Positions 1-9,452 of a stretch of 64,000 nucleotides of DNA are shown piece after piece. The number at the start of each line of letters is the position of its first letter. Positions within the stretch are counted from its first letter, which is position 1. A program made the translations under genes and the position numbers. The notes beneath the pieces are model-generated. The model searched no databases. It saw only the letters and a list, made by a program, of their open reading frames with translations, and had not been told where the DNA came from. The DNA comes from Candidatus Acidulodesulfobacterium acidiphilum (lineage in GTDB: Bacteria > SZUA-79 > Acidulodesulfobacterales > Acidulodesulfobacteraceae): positions 1 to 64,000 of the forward strand of contig SHMQ01000007.1 in the NCBI GenBank assembly GCA_008534395.1, written 5' to 3'.

Positions 1-288
1 GGCAAAGGGGGTGATGAAGGTTGATTGCGATTATTAATAAAACGTATTAAAAGCAAAATAATAATACAAAGATATTATGACAAATTAAAAGTTAAATTCA
101 ATAGACAAATTAAAAGTTGACAACATATATTTTTTTCCAAAAATTGCCGAACCCCTTATAATCCTTGTATGACATCAATATACGGCTTTAAAAACTCAAG
201 CGTCTTCTACACTTTGCTTCGATACATAAAAGACAATTATTATGAAGCAATCACGCTCAAAATTGCAATAAAATTATACAAAATAAAT
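1..288. other. Gene-poor window edge downstream of uvrA
   Basis: No convincing gene is seen. Two perfect 15-bp direct repeats (gacaaattaaaagtt) lie at 79-93 and 104-118, exactly 25 bp apart. The stretch follows the stop codon of the leftward uvrA. A 47-codon rightward reading frame at 169-312 lacks a ribosome binding site and overlaps the uvrA 3' end, so it is not called. No clear uvrA terminator was found. Confidence 0.5.
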
Positions 289-3099
289 TTATTTGAAATC
301 AAGCAACGGTAACAAATATTTGCCGATAGACGAATTCTCGTTTACGGAAATCTCTTCCGGCGTTCCGGCAGCTATTATTTCTCCGCCGCCTTCGCCTCCT
401 TCATGACCCATATCTATTATGTAATCTGCCGATTTTATTACGTCTAAATTGTGTTCAATAACTATAACGGTATTTCCTGCTTCTACGAGAAGGTTTAATA
501 TGATCAAAAGCTTGCCGATATCGTCGAAATGAAGCCCTGTCGTCGGTTCGTCAAGTATATATAATGTTTTATACTGTCCAGGTCTCGATAATTCTTTCGA
601 CAGCTTTATTCTCTGGGCTTCGCCTCCCGAAAGCGTAGTTGCAAGCTGGCCGAGATTTATATAATCCAATCCGACGTCTATTAAAAATTTTAGTTTATGG
701 GCAAGCGGCGGAATAGCGTTAAAAAAAACGTAAGCTTCTTTAACCGTCATATTTAAAACGTCGTAAATATTTTTATTTTTATAAGTGATTTCTAACGTAG
801 GAGCATTATATCTTTTACCTTTGCATACGTCGCACATAACATAAACGTCGGGCATAAAAAGCATTTCTATTTTTTTTACGCCGTCTCCGCTGCAGGCTTC
901 GCATCTGCCTCCTTTAACGTTAAAACTGAATCTGCCTGGATCGTAGCCCCTTGATTTCGATTCTTTAGTGCCGGCGAAAATTTCCCTTATTAAAGTAAAA
1001 ATTCCGGTATACGTTGCAGGATTAGACCTTGGAGTTCTTCCTATAGGCGACTGGTCTATATTAACTACTCTGTCGAAATAATCTACGTTCTTTATAGCAT
1101 CGATATTAAACCTTTTAAAATCGATTGCATAACCGTTCTTATAGGCAAAAACCGCCTGATATAGAGTATCCAAAATCAAAGTGCTTTTCCCCGACCCTGA
1201 AACTCCAGTTATACATACGAAATTATTCAACGGAATTTTAACGTCAATATTTTTCAAATTATTCATCTTTGCGCCTTTTATTTCTAAATAACCGGATAAA
1301 TGCTCCCTTCTGAATTCTGGTATAGGAATTTTTAACTGCCCAGTCAAATATTTGCCGGTTAAAGAATCCGGATTTTTCATAATTTCTTCCGGAGTTCCGT
1401 GCGCTATAACGTAGCCGCCGTTCTTCCCCGCACCAGGGCCCATATCGATTATATAGTCCGATTTGAGCATTGTAGTTTCGTCGTGCTCCACGACTATCAG
1501 ACTGTTGCCTTTATCCCGCAATTCAAAAATGGTCTTAAGAAGCCTCTCGTTATCCCTCATATGCAGTCCTATACTCGGCTCGTCCATTACGTATAAAACG
1601 CCGGTAAGACCGGAGCCGATTTGCGAGGCCAATCTTATCCTCTGCGATTCCCCGCCCGACAGCGTCTGCGCCTGTCTTGAAAGAGTCAGATATTCAAGCC
1701 CTACGTTTACTAAAAACCTTAACCTTTCTTTAACCTCGTTTAAAATTTTTGCCGCAATTTCAATCTCGTAATTGCTTAATTCAAGCTTATTAAAAAAATC
1801 CAGCTCATTTTTAACGTTTAAATCCGAAATTTCCGCTATATTTAGTCCGCCTATTTTATAGCTTAAAGATTCTTTCCTCAACCTGAAACCGCCGCATTCG
1901 GGACAAACTTTTTCCGATTTGAATTTATTAGGATCCAGTAGATAATTTCCTTCGGCTATATTTCTTTCAAGCATTGGTATTATACCTTCCCAATGCCTTA
2001 AATGATAGGAAGAGCCGCCGGTCGCATCGAAAAATTTAATTTTTTCTTCTCCCGAACCGTATAGTAATGCCTGCTTTATATCTGCGCTCAAATCTTTATA
2101 AGGAGTATATAAATCAAATCCGTAATGTTTTGAAAGCGAGTTAAAAATTTGGCTTTTATATACGGGAGTAGAATTTTTAAAAATAATTATAGCATCTTCT
2201 TTTAACGAAAGATTTTTATCGGGAACTATCAGATCCTCGTCAAAATATTCCTTGTAACCCAAACCGCCGCATTCGGGACAAGCGCCCTGCGGGCTGTTAA
2301 AGGAAAAAACTGCGGGTTCCGGTTTGCCGTAACTTATATTGCAGTTTAAGCAGATAGAATTTTCGGTTAATATTTCTTCCCTGTCTTCATATCTAAGTTT
2401 TAATATGCCGGAAGATAATTTTAAAGCAAGTTCTATGGAATCGAACAGTCTTTTTTTATTTTCTTCTTTTATTGTCAGCCTGTCTATGACTAAGTCTATA
2501 TTATGCTTCTTTTTTTTGTCTAAATTAATCGGTTCGTCTAAATTATATTCCTTCCCGTCGGCATAAATTCTATAAAAACCATGTTTTAAGTAATCGTCGA
2601 ATTTTGCCTTAAACTCTCCCTTTCTGTTAATTGCTATAGGAGATAGAACTATAAGTTTTTCGCCGGCTTTATTGGAATAAACCGATTTCACCATACTATC
2701 TATGGTTTTTGGTTCGATTTTTTTACCGCACTTATAACAGTACGGAATACCTATTCTGGCGAAAAGAACTCTTAAATAATCGTATATTTCGGTAATTGTG
2801 CCGACCGTAGAACGGGGATTTTTACTGACGGACTTTTGTTCGATAGAAATGGCCGGAGAAAGTCCTTCTACCGAATCTACGTCCGGTTTATCCATTTGTT
2901 CCATGAACTGCCGCGCATATGACGACAGAGATTCAAGATATCTCCTTTGCCCTTCTGCAAATACGGTGTCGAACGCAAGGGAGGATTTGCCGGAGCCTGA
3001 AAGTCCCGTTATAACTACAAGCTTGTCTTTGGGTATCTCGACGTTTATATTTTTTAAATTATGCTGTCTTGCTCCTTTAATAACTATCTTTCTTTCCAT
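289..3099 (-). CDS. uvrA: UvrABC excinuclease subunit A
   Basis: UvrA is the damage-recognition ATPase of nucleotide excision repair. It loads UvrB on lesions in the cytoplasm. The 936-residue length is normal for the family. Both ABC modules are intact: Walker [10 protein letters not shown] near residue 33 and GVSGSGKST near 630, with signatures LSGGESQR near 475 and LSGGEAQR near 820, each followed by a DEPS/DEPT Walker B. The zinc-binding cysteine pairs (CLNC, CPECGG, and the CEAC...CDVC pair in the second half) are present. The ATG start overlaps the 3' end of pdxA by 16 bp, so it is probably the last gene of a surA-pdxA-uvrA operon. No SOS box was identified. Confidence 0.97.
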   Translation of the reverse strand: MERKIVIKGARQHNLKNINVEIPKDKLVVITGLSGSGKSSLAFDTVFAEGQRRYLESLSSYARQFMEQMDKPDVDSVEGLSPAISIEQKSVSKNPRSTVGTITEIYDYLRVLFARIGIPYCYKCGKKIEPKTIDSMVKSVYSNKAGEKLIVLSPIAINRKGEFKAKFDDYLKHGFYRIYADGKEYNLDEPINLDKKKKHNIDLVIDRLTIKEENKKRLFDSIELALKLSSGILKLRYEDREEILTENSICLNCNISYGKPEPAVFSFNSPQGACPECGGLGYKEYFDEDLIVPDKNLSLKEDAIIIFKNSTPVYKSQIFNSLSKHYGFDLYTPYKDLSADIKQALLYGSGEEKIKFFDATGGSSYHLRHWEGIIPMLERNIAEGNYLLDPNKFKSEKVCPECGGFRLRKESLSYKIGGLNIAEISDLNVKNELDFFNKLELSNYEIEIAAKILNEVKERLRFLVNVGLEYLTLSRQAQTLSGGESQRIRLASQIGSGLTGVLYVMDEPSIGLHMRDNERLLKTIFELRDKGNSLIVVEHDETTMLKSDYIIDMGPGAGKNGGYVIAHGTPEEIMKNPDSLTGKYLTGQLKIPIPEFRREHLSGYLEIKGAKMNNLKNIDVKIPLNNFVCITGVSGSGKSTLILDTLYQAVFAYKNGYAIDFKRFNIDAIKNVDYFDRVVNIDQSPIGRTPRSNPATYTGIFTLIREIFAGTKESKSRGYDPGRFSFNVKGGRCEACSGDGVKKIEMLFMPDVYVMCDVCKGKRYNAPTLEITYKNKNIYDVLNMTVKEAYVFFNAIPPLAHKLKFLIDVGLDYINLGQLATTLSGGEAQRIKLSKELSRPGQYKTLYILDEPTTGLHFDDIGKLLIILNLLVEAGNTVIVIEHNLDVIKSADYIIDMGHEGGEGGGEIIAAGTPEEISVNENSSIGKYLLPLLDFK

Positions 3100-4142
3100 C
3101 TTTTTCTATTCTCCGATATCCTGCCGACTAATTTTATGGATTCTATCATACTGCCGCAATCAGCCTTGTTCTTACCGGCAATATCGTAAGCCGTTCCGTG
3201 AACCGGTGACGTCCTGATAAATTTTAAACCCGCCGTAACGTTGACCCCCTTATGAAACGAAAGCAGTTTAAAAGGTATCAACGCCTGATCGTGATACATA
3301 GCAACGATTAAATCGAATTTTTTATATTTTTCGGCAAAAAAACTATCCGCAGGGAAAGGGCCGGCTATATTTTCTTTATAATTTTTAAATTCCTCTATAA
3401 CGGGAACTATAATTTCTTTCTCTTCGTTTCCTATTCTTCCGTTTTCCCCCGCATGAGGATTTAAACCTAGAACGGCAATATTAGGACTATTTTTCCCCAG
3501 GTCTTTTTTTAACCATTCTATAGAAATTTTTATTATTTTTCTTAGCAGATTTTTAGTAATTTTAACTGGAACTTCCGAAATAGGTATATGAATAGTCGAA
3601 AGAATTGTAATAAGTTTATCCGAATAGAAAAGCATGGCAAAATCGTCGGAACCTGCTAAATACCCTAATAGCTCGGTGTGTCCGCCGAATCTTGCCCCTC
3701 CCTTAAGCATCATATCTTTATTTATAGGAGCAGTAGCAAAACCTAGTATTTTTTCTTTTATAGAAAAATCAACTGCGGTTTCTATAAATTTTTCGACGTC
3801 TTTTGCATAAGTGTGGTTAACGTTTCCATACTTAACCTGCGCATAAGATTTAGAAGCTAAATCTATTACGTTTATTTTTCCTGTTTGATAAGCATAATCT
3901 ATAAAAGAATCAGGCTTAATTAAATTTATAGGGATATCGGTTTTTATTATATTTTGCGAAGTATATTCTATATTTTCAAAAGATCCGAAAATAATCGGTT
4001 TAATATATTCGGCTTCGTTTTCTATGAAATGCTTAACGGACTTAATTGCTATTTCCGGCCCTATTCCACCGGGGTCGCCCATAGTAATGCCTATAAAACG
4101 GCTCTCTTCATTCAATTTTAGTTCTACTTTTTTATGCTGCAA
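3084..4142 (-). CDS. pdxA: 4-hydroxythreonine-4-phosphate dehydrogenase
   Basis: PdxA oxidises 4-phosphohydroxy-L-threonine in the DXP-dependent pyridoxal 5'-phosphate pathway. The three metal-ligand histidine motifs of the family are seen: GGHTELLGY near residue 153, [10 protein letters not shown] near 283 and [13 protein letters not shown] near 312. NPHAGENG is also present. The length of 352 residues is slightly above average because of a short N-terminal extension before [12 protein letters not shown]. The start overlaps the SurA-like stop by 11 bp. The surA-pdxA order is the same as in enterobacteria, which supports both calls. Homologous PdxA2-like dehydrogenases acting on other substrates cannot be fully excluded. 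Confidence 0.93.
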   Translation of the reverse strand: MQHKKVELKLNEESRFIGITMGDPGGIGPEIAIKSVKHFIENEAEYIKPIIFGSFENIEYTSQNIIKTDIPINLIKPDSFIDYAYQTGKINVIDLASKSYAQVKYGNVNHTYAKDVEKFIETAVDFSIKEKILGFATAPINKDMMLKGGARFGGHTELLGYLAGSDDFAMLFYSDKLITILSTIHIPISEVPVKITKNLLRKIIKISIEWLKKDLGKNSPNIAVLGLNPHAGENGRIGNEEKEIIVPVIEEFKNYKENIAGPFPADSFFAEKYKKFDLIVAMYHDQALIPFKLLSFHKGVNVTAGLKFIRTSPVHGTAYDIAGKNKADCGSMIESIKLVGRISENRKRWKER

Positions 4143-5145
4143 TCAATATTTTAACGTAAGAATTTTTTCTTGCTTTTTTTAAAATTTTCCTTAAGTATTT
4201 ATTCGTTCTATGTTTTTCAAGGATCGAAAATATTTCAGGCTTTACCTGTTTAAAAGTTCTAAACGCACCCATCTTTTTGCCTACCGATTTCAATACAGCA
4301 TAACCGAATTTAGTCCTTATAACCGGACTTATCTGACCGACATGCAGCCTGAATGCAATATCGGAAAAATTGGGCGACAGTTTATTTTTATAAACATATC
4401 CTATCCTCCCGCCGTTTTTTTCGGAAGGGTCTTCGGAATATTCCCTTGCAAGTCCGGAAAAGCTTTTAGTTCCGGATATAGCATTTTCTCTTATTGCGGA
4501 AATCCTTTTGTATATTTCTTCCTTAGTTTTTTTATTTGCATTTTGAGGAACGGCTAAAAAAATCAGCTTTAGGTCAACCTGAGGCTCTCCTCTGAATTCT
4601 TCAATGTTTTTCCTGTAATACTCTATCAATTGATTTTTTGTTATTACCATTTTATTTCCAAAAACTTTCCTCAAAAGTTCTACTTCCATAAAATGATTTT
4701 TGACCTGTTTCAGATACGCTTTTTTACTTATTCCCTTTTTAGCTAAAAACTTAAAAAACTGCTTAACCGTAAAGTTATTAGCAAGAGCCACCGCCCTTAC
4801 ATAGGCTTTTAACTGTTTAGGCGCAATATAAATAGCGGCCTTTTCTTCTTCATGCCTGATTAACATTTTATTTATTAAAGCATTAAGCACAGCCTTGGTC
4901 TTAGACATAACCGCCGTGTCTTCCTGGGTAAAAATACCCTGCGACGCTTCGTTTTGCATCTGTTCGTACTGCTCGAAAGCCGGTCTGTCGAATTTTGCAA
5001 AATCGTATAGAGTTATCGGCGTTTTATTTACTACCGCTATTACCTGGTCTATTATTACGGCGTTTGCATTTTTTATTATTGCGGAAAATAAAACCGACGT
5101 TAAAACTGCGGATATTAAAATTATAAAAATCTTATTTTTTCTCAT
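4132..5145 (-). CDS. surA: SurA-like periplasmic chaperone / peptidyl-prolyl isomerase
   Basis: A secreted folding factor for outer-membrane proteins. Residues 8-30 form a hydrophobic signal segment ending NANA. A SurA N-terminal chaperone domain (VIIDQVIAVVNKTPITLYDF...) follows, then one parvulin (PPIC) domain around residues 185-290 (DLKLIFLAVP...YSEDPSEKNGGRIGYV...GQISPVIRTKFGYAVLK). At 337 residues it is shorter than E. coli SurA, which carries two parvulin domains. The C-terminus is basic. It overlaps pdxA by 11 bp, and a strong hairpin lies 50-85 bp upstream of its start. The protein paralog at 5280-6197 has the same domain plan but is a lipoprotein. Confidence 0.85.
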   Translation of the reverse strand: MRKNKIFIILISAVLTSVLFSAIIKNANAVIIDQVIAVVNKTPITLYDFAKFDRPAFEQYEQMQNEASQGIFTQEDTAVMSKTKAVLNALINKMLIRHEEEKAAIYIAPKQLKAYVRAVALANNFTVKQFFKFLAKKGISKKAYLKQVKNHFMEVELLRKVFGNKMVITKNQLIEYYRKNIEEFRGEPQVDLKLIFLAVPQNANKKTKEEIYKRISAIRENAISGTKSFSGLAREYSEDPSEKNGGRIGYVYKNKLSPNFSDIAFRLHVGQISPVIRTKFGYAVLKSVGKKMGAFRTFKQVKPEIFSILEKHRTNKYLRKILKKARKNSYVKILIAA

Positions 5146-5196
5146 TTTTTTATTAATAAAACGGATATAATTCCGTAATTATTATTACTTATAAGC

Positions 5197-5230
5197 GAAT
5201 ACGGCATAAATTATATTTTATGCCGTATTC
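5197..5230. terminator. Perfect stem-loop between the two foldase genes
   Basis: Perfect 14-bp arms (gaatacggcataaa and its complement) enclose a 6-nt loop. It lies between the stop of the lipoprotein foldase and the start of the SurA-like gene, both leftward. The side downstream on the minus strand is AT-rich but has no clean U-run, so it may be an attenuator, an RNA-processing site or a weak terminator. Confidence 0.5.
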
Positions 5231-5279
5231 TGATTATCAAAATATTTTATTTTAGCGTTTATAATACTTTTAACCGTTT

Positions 5280-6197
5280 TTATTTTTTTGCAGCCGCTTT
5301 AGTTTGACCTGTCGATGCCTGAGGAACTGTAGAATTTGCAACCGGCAAATTTTTGTAAAAATATTTTATTTTAGCTTTCTTTCTCAAATTCCCTACAAAA
5401 GATTTTAAAATTTTAGACGCCTCTTTCTGTTTCATTATCATTATTATCTGATTTTTTAAAGACAAAAAAGGTTTAGGTTTGCCGGTAACTACGTTATTTA
5501 ATTTTATAATGTCGTAATGGCTGCCGACCTTTACTATCTTCGATATGCCGCCGACCTTAGGAATGCTGAAAGCCGCATTGTTAAATGCGGGTGTAGTTTC
5601 CTGGAATTTTATCCAGCCGAGCATACCGCCGTTTTTAGCATTAGGCGCCATCGAATATTTTTGAGCTACCGCAGGAAAAGGTTTGCCGGAAGTAAGCATT
5701 TTATATGCTAACTGGGCTTTTTTCGGAGAATTTACCTGTATATAGCTTACGTTAATTTTAGAAGGCAGATTAAAAGAAAGATAATGCTTTTTATAATAAG
5801 CCTTGGCATCAGCCGTAGTAACTTTTACTTTATTTGCAACTTCTTTATGGAGCAAAAGCTGGACTAAAAGACCTTTTTTAAAATCAGAAATCTGCGTTTT
5901 ATAAGATTTTGATTTATTTACTCCTTCTTTTAAAGCTTCGTTTACTAAAATCTGCCTGTCCACAAGACTTTTTAGCAGTCTCTTTTCGCCGGTCGGCGTT
6001 TCGAGATAAGATCTTAGTTCAGGCGGAAATTTAGACATTTCCTCTTGAAATTTTGCGGCTGTAATAGGTTTTCCGTTTACTTCCGCAATTACTTTAGAAG
6101 GTGCGGCGGTCTGCTTCTTTGCGCATCCGTAAAGACCCATCGATAATACTATCGAAAACAGGGCAATTAATAAAATAGAACCTTTAAGCTTTTTCAT
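5280..6197 (-). CDS. PpiC-type peptidyl-prolyl isomerase lipoprotein
   Basis: A predicted periplasmic foldase anchored by lipid. The N-terminus (ILLIALFSIVLSMGLYGC) is a lipoprotein signal with a lipobox cysteine at about residue 25. A SurA-N-like helical segment (VIAEVNGKPITAAKFQEEM) is followed by a parvulin domain around residues 145-250 (INVSYIQVNSPKKAQ...AVAQKYSMAPNAKNGGMLGWI). The C-terminus is Ala/Lys/Thr-rich and low in complexity. PrsA and PpiD proteins share this architecture. Being next to the SurA-like gene, it is probably part of the same outer-membrane biogenesis cluster. The specific family member is not resolved. A purine-rich GAGGGG sequence lies just before the ATG. Confidence 0.85.
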   Translation of the reverse strand: MKKLKGSILLIALFSIVLSMGLYGCAKKQTAAPSKVIAEVNGKPITAAKFQEEMSKFPPELRSYLETPTGEKRLLKSLVDRQILVNEALKEGVNKSKSYKTQISDFKKGLLVQLLLHKEVANKVKVTTADAKAYYKKHYLSFNLPSKINVSYIQVNSPKKAQLAYKMLTSGKPFPAVAQKYSMAPNAKNGGMLGWIKFQETTPAFNNAAFSIPKVGGISKIVKVGSHYDIIKLNNVVTGKPKPFLSLKNQIIMIMKQKEASKILKSFVGNLRKKAKIKYFYKNLPVANSTVPQASTGQTKAAAKK

Positions 6198-6254
6198 TTT
6201 CCCCTCTTGAACAAATAAAAGTTAAATTAAGTTAATTTAAAGCAAATACAATTA

Positions 6255-9200
6255 TTAAATATTAACATAGCCGTATAATCGTTGCAAGATAATTTTAGCT
6301 TTCTCTATTTTATCCTGCTTAGAATCTAAATGTTTAAATCTTAGCCTCATTTTAAATTCGTCTATAAAATTAATTATATATTCAGACGAAGATTCTTTAT
6401 CGTTTATAAATTTTATCAGCCTTTCAAAAATGGACGCCGCCGAATTATGAAATTCCATAATAAACTCGGCATCTTTAATCTCTATAATGCTTACTTTGCA
6501 ATTTTTCATATTAATTTTAAGTTCTGCAATTTTTAACAGATTTTTAACGGAATCTTCCATCCTGCCGAATCTGTCTTCAAACTCCTTTTTTATATTTTCC
6601 ACGTCGTTAATAGTTACGCAATTAGCCAGTTTTCTGTAAAAAGAGGTCTTTGTTTTTTCGTCTTCTATATAGCTTTTAGGAATATAAGCGGATAAATTAG
6701 TCTTAACTTCCGGATTAATCTGTGCAGGCAATATTACGCCGCGCATTTTTTCAATTTCTTCCTTCAACATCTGCATGCACATCTCAAGACCGACCGAGTT
6801 TATATGTCCTGATTGCGCTCCTCCCAAAATATTCCCCGCTCCCCTTATTTCCAAATCCGCCATGGCAAGTTTAAATCCCGAACTCAATTCGCTGTATTCT
6901 TTAACGGCGACTAGCCTTTTTAATTGTTCCGGGCTTATATTTTCAACGGGCGTTCCAGTAACGGCATAGCAATATGCCTGAATGTGCGATCTCCCGACCC
7001 TTCCCCTTAATTGATAAAGCTGGCTAAGCCCTAATTTTTCGGCATTATTTATAATAATCGTATTTACGTTAGGATTGTCCAATCCCGATTCTATTATGGC
7101 GGTCGAAAGCAGGATGTCGTATCCTTTATCGTGAAAAATATGCATAATATCCATAATTTTTTCAGGCTGTAACCTCCCGTGAACTACCCCTATTCTTATA
7201 TCCGGCATAATTTTAGCAAGCCTGTCGCGAACGGAATCTAAATGGGATATCCTGTTATCGATAAAATAAACCTGTCCGCCTCTGCTTATTTCGTTAAATA
7301 TCGCTTTCTTTATTATCTCTTCGTCGTAGTTTGCTATTTCCGTTATAACGTTTTTTCGACCGGAAGGAGGCGTGCTTATAATGCTTAAGTCCCTTATTCC
7401 CGACATAGACATATAAAGCGTCCTCGGAATAGGAGTTGCGCTCATCGCCAAAACGTCTATCGAATATCTTAATTTTTTTATTTTTTCTTTCTGCAGTGCG
7501 CCGAATTTTTGTTCTTCGTCGATAATCAGAAGACCTATATCCTTATATTCTATTTTTTCCGACAGCAATTTATGCGTCCCGATTATTATATCTATCTCTC
7601 CGCTTTTAATTCCTTTAACGATTTCTTTTTCTTCGTTCTTCTTGACGAATCTTGAGATATGGGCAATTTTTACGGGATACTTATCAAATCTTTTTTTAAA
7701 ATTTTGATAATGCTGGTCTACTAAAATAGTAGTAGGAGCTATTAAGGCAACCTGCTTGCCGTCCATAGCCGCTTTGAAAGCCGCTCTAATAGCTACCTCG
7801 GTTTTGCCGAATCCGACGTCTCCGCATATCAGCCTGTCCATAGGTTTATTGCCCTGCATATCCCGTAAAACTTCTTTAATGGCTCTTGCCTGGTCTTCCG
7901 TTTCTTCAAATTCAAAATTTTCCTCGAATTCTCTATATTCTTCATCTTCCGGAGAAAATGCAAACCCCCTGTCCGTCATTCTTTTTGCGTAAAGAACTTT
8001 TAAATCTTCCGCAATTTCTTCAATTTTCTTTTTTGCTTTGGTCTTGGCTTTCTCCCATGATTTATTGCCGAGTCTGTTTAAAACCGGAGCATTATCTTCG
8101 GAAGAAGATATATACTTATGTAAAAGATAAATTTTTTCCGACGGAACGAATAGCTTATCTCCTCCTTCAAACATAAGGGTAAAATAATCGGACGATATGC
8201 CGTTGAGCGTAATATTTCTAATTTCGGTAAACTGTGCAATTCCGAACTCGTCGTGGACTACGTAATCTCCGGGATTCAGCTCTTCTATGCTTTTAAAATA
8301 ATCTAATCCCGAAGTTTTTAACCGGCTTGAACTTTCGGAAACGATATCTAAATGTTCCCTGAAAAGTTCTTCCCCTTTAATTAAAAAAAGTTTATCTTTT
8401 TTAGATATAAAACCTGATGAAACGTTACCGTTAATAATTTTAAATAATCCGTTTTGTATTTCTTCTTCGCTTAATCCTATGGAAGCAAAAATATTTTTAA
8501 GCCTTTCCCTGTGAATTTCGTTTTTGGAAACGACGGTTACCTTGTATTCTTTATTTATAAGATTGAGGATTATTTTTCTTATTAGAGTTAGATTTAATTT
8601 GCCGTTTTCATATTTTAACTTTTCGGCAAAACGGCTATTTACCGATTTTATTTCCGAAAATTTTTCCCCTATGTTATTGCCGGTATCGTTTTTAATTCCG
8701 TAATATATCGAAGATTTTTTAATATTAAAATAATAAAATTTATTTAAATTATTTAAAATCCTATTAAAACTATTTTTATTATCCGTGCCGCGGTTTAAAA
8801 AATCTAAAAGTTCGGTTTCGGGTTCTTCTATGTATAAAACCGAATTCGGAACGGATTCGGATATATTTATAGTTTTAGGATAATAATTAGATTTTACGGG
8901 GAATACGGTAAATGCATCTATGCTTTTAATGCTTAACTGCGTATTGAGGTCAAAATACCGCAAATCTTCTACGGTTTCGTCAAAAAAATCGATCCTGACC
9001 GGATAAAGAGAATCTGCATTGCTTATGTCTATTATTTCCCCTCTTACAGCAAATTCGTTTTCGTTTTCTATAATATTCGTTCTTTCATAGCCGTACGAAG
9101 CGAGAGTTTCTATAAAAACGTCGCGCGAAAAGTTTGAACCTTTTTTTATATGGATAAACGAGTTAAGAAGGCTGTCCGGCTCCGGCACTTTAGAGAAAAA

Positions 9201-9443
9201 AGAAATAGGAGTCGTAACTACAGCGGCAGAGGCGGTTTGCCTTAAATCATACAAAAGGCTTACGGGGATTATTTCTTCGCAGAAAAATATTTTCTGCGAA
9301 GAAAAAAACGACAGGTTGCCGTACAAAGCTTTAGCGGAGGCGTAATTATCGCATAAAAAAATAAATATTCCTTTCTCTCTTTCTATAAACGAAGCAGCGT
9401 CTAAAGAAAAAGCGGCAAGCGTTTTTAAATCTAATGGTTCCAA
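6255..9443 (-). CDS. mfd: Transcription-repair coupling factor Mfd
   Basis: Mfd removes RNA polymerase stalled at DNA lesions and recruits UvrA. The 1062-residue protein has a UvrB-like N-terminal region without catalytic motifs, the CarD-like RNA-polymerase interaction domain near residue 394 (GDYVVHDEFGIAQF), and a RecG-type helicase: Walker A GDVGFGKTE near 543, DEEQ near 641, SATPIPRTL and QLRGRVGRS. The TRCF C-terminal domain closes it. It is about 90 residues shorter than E. coli Mfd, mostly in the N-terminal part. The start lies 9 bp after ppdK. A 15-bp perfect inverted repeat lies inside the 5' coding part at 9272-9304. Confidence 0.96.
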   Translation of the reverse strand: MEPLDLKTLAAFSLDAASFIEREKGIFIFLCDNYASAKALYGNLSFFSSQKIFFCEEIIPVSLLYDLRQTASAAVVTTPISFFSKVPEPDSLLNSFIHIKKGSNFSRDVFIETLASYGYERTNIIENENEFAVRGEIIDISNADSLYPVRIDFFDETVEDLRYFDLNTQLSIKSIDAFTVFPVKSNYYPKTINISESVPNSVLYIEEPETELLDFLNRGTDNKNSFNRILNNLNKFYYFNIKKSSIYYGIKNDTGNNIGEKFSEIKSVNSRFAEKLKYENGKLNLTLIRKIILNLINKEYKVTVVSKNEIHRERLKNIFASIGLSEEEIQNGLFKIINGNVSSGFISKKDKLFLIKGEELFREHLDIVSESSSRLKTSGLDYFKSIEELNPGDYVVHDEFGIAQFTEIRNITLNGISSDYFTLMFEGGDKLFVPSEKIYLLHKYISSSEDNAPVLNRLGNKSWEKAKTKAKKKIEEIAEDLKVLYAKRMTDRGFAFSPEDEEYREFEENFEFEETEDQARAIKEVLRDMQGNKPMDRLICGDVGFGKTEVAIRAAFKAAMDGKQVALIAPTTILVDQHYQNFKKRFDKYPVKIAHISRFVKKNEEKEIVKGIKSGEIDIIIGTHKLLSEKIEYKDIGLLIIDEEQKFGALQKEKIKKLRYSIDVLAMSATPIPRTLYMSMSGIRDLSIISTPPSGRKNVITEIANYDEEIIKKAIFNEISRGGQVYFIDNRISHLDSVRDRLAKIMPDIRIGVVHGRLQPEKIMDIMHIFHDKGYDILLSTAIIESGLDNPNVNTIIINNAEKLGLSQLYQLRGRVGRSHIQAYCYAVTGTPVENISPEQLKRLVAVKEYSELSSGFKLAMADLEIRGAGNILGGAQSGHINSVGLEMCMQMLKEEIEKMRGVILPAQINPEVKTNLSAYIPKSYIEDEKTKTSFYRKLANCVTINDVENIKKEFEDRFGRMEDSVKNLLKIAELKINMKNCKVSIIEIKDAEFIMEFHNSAASIFERLIKFINDKESSSEYIINFIDEFKMRLRFKHLDSKQDKIEKAKIILQRLYGYVNI

Positions 9444-9452
9444 ATCTATTCC

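Noticed and set aside
79-118. Two 15-bp direct repeats 25 bp apart
   Set aside because: Only two AT-rich copies; too few for an iteron or CRISPR call.
169-312. 47-codon rightward reading frame
   Set aside because: No ribosome binding site, overlap with the uvrA 3' end, no recognisable motif.
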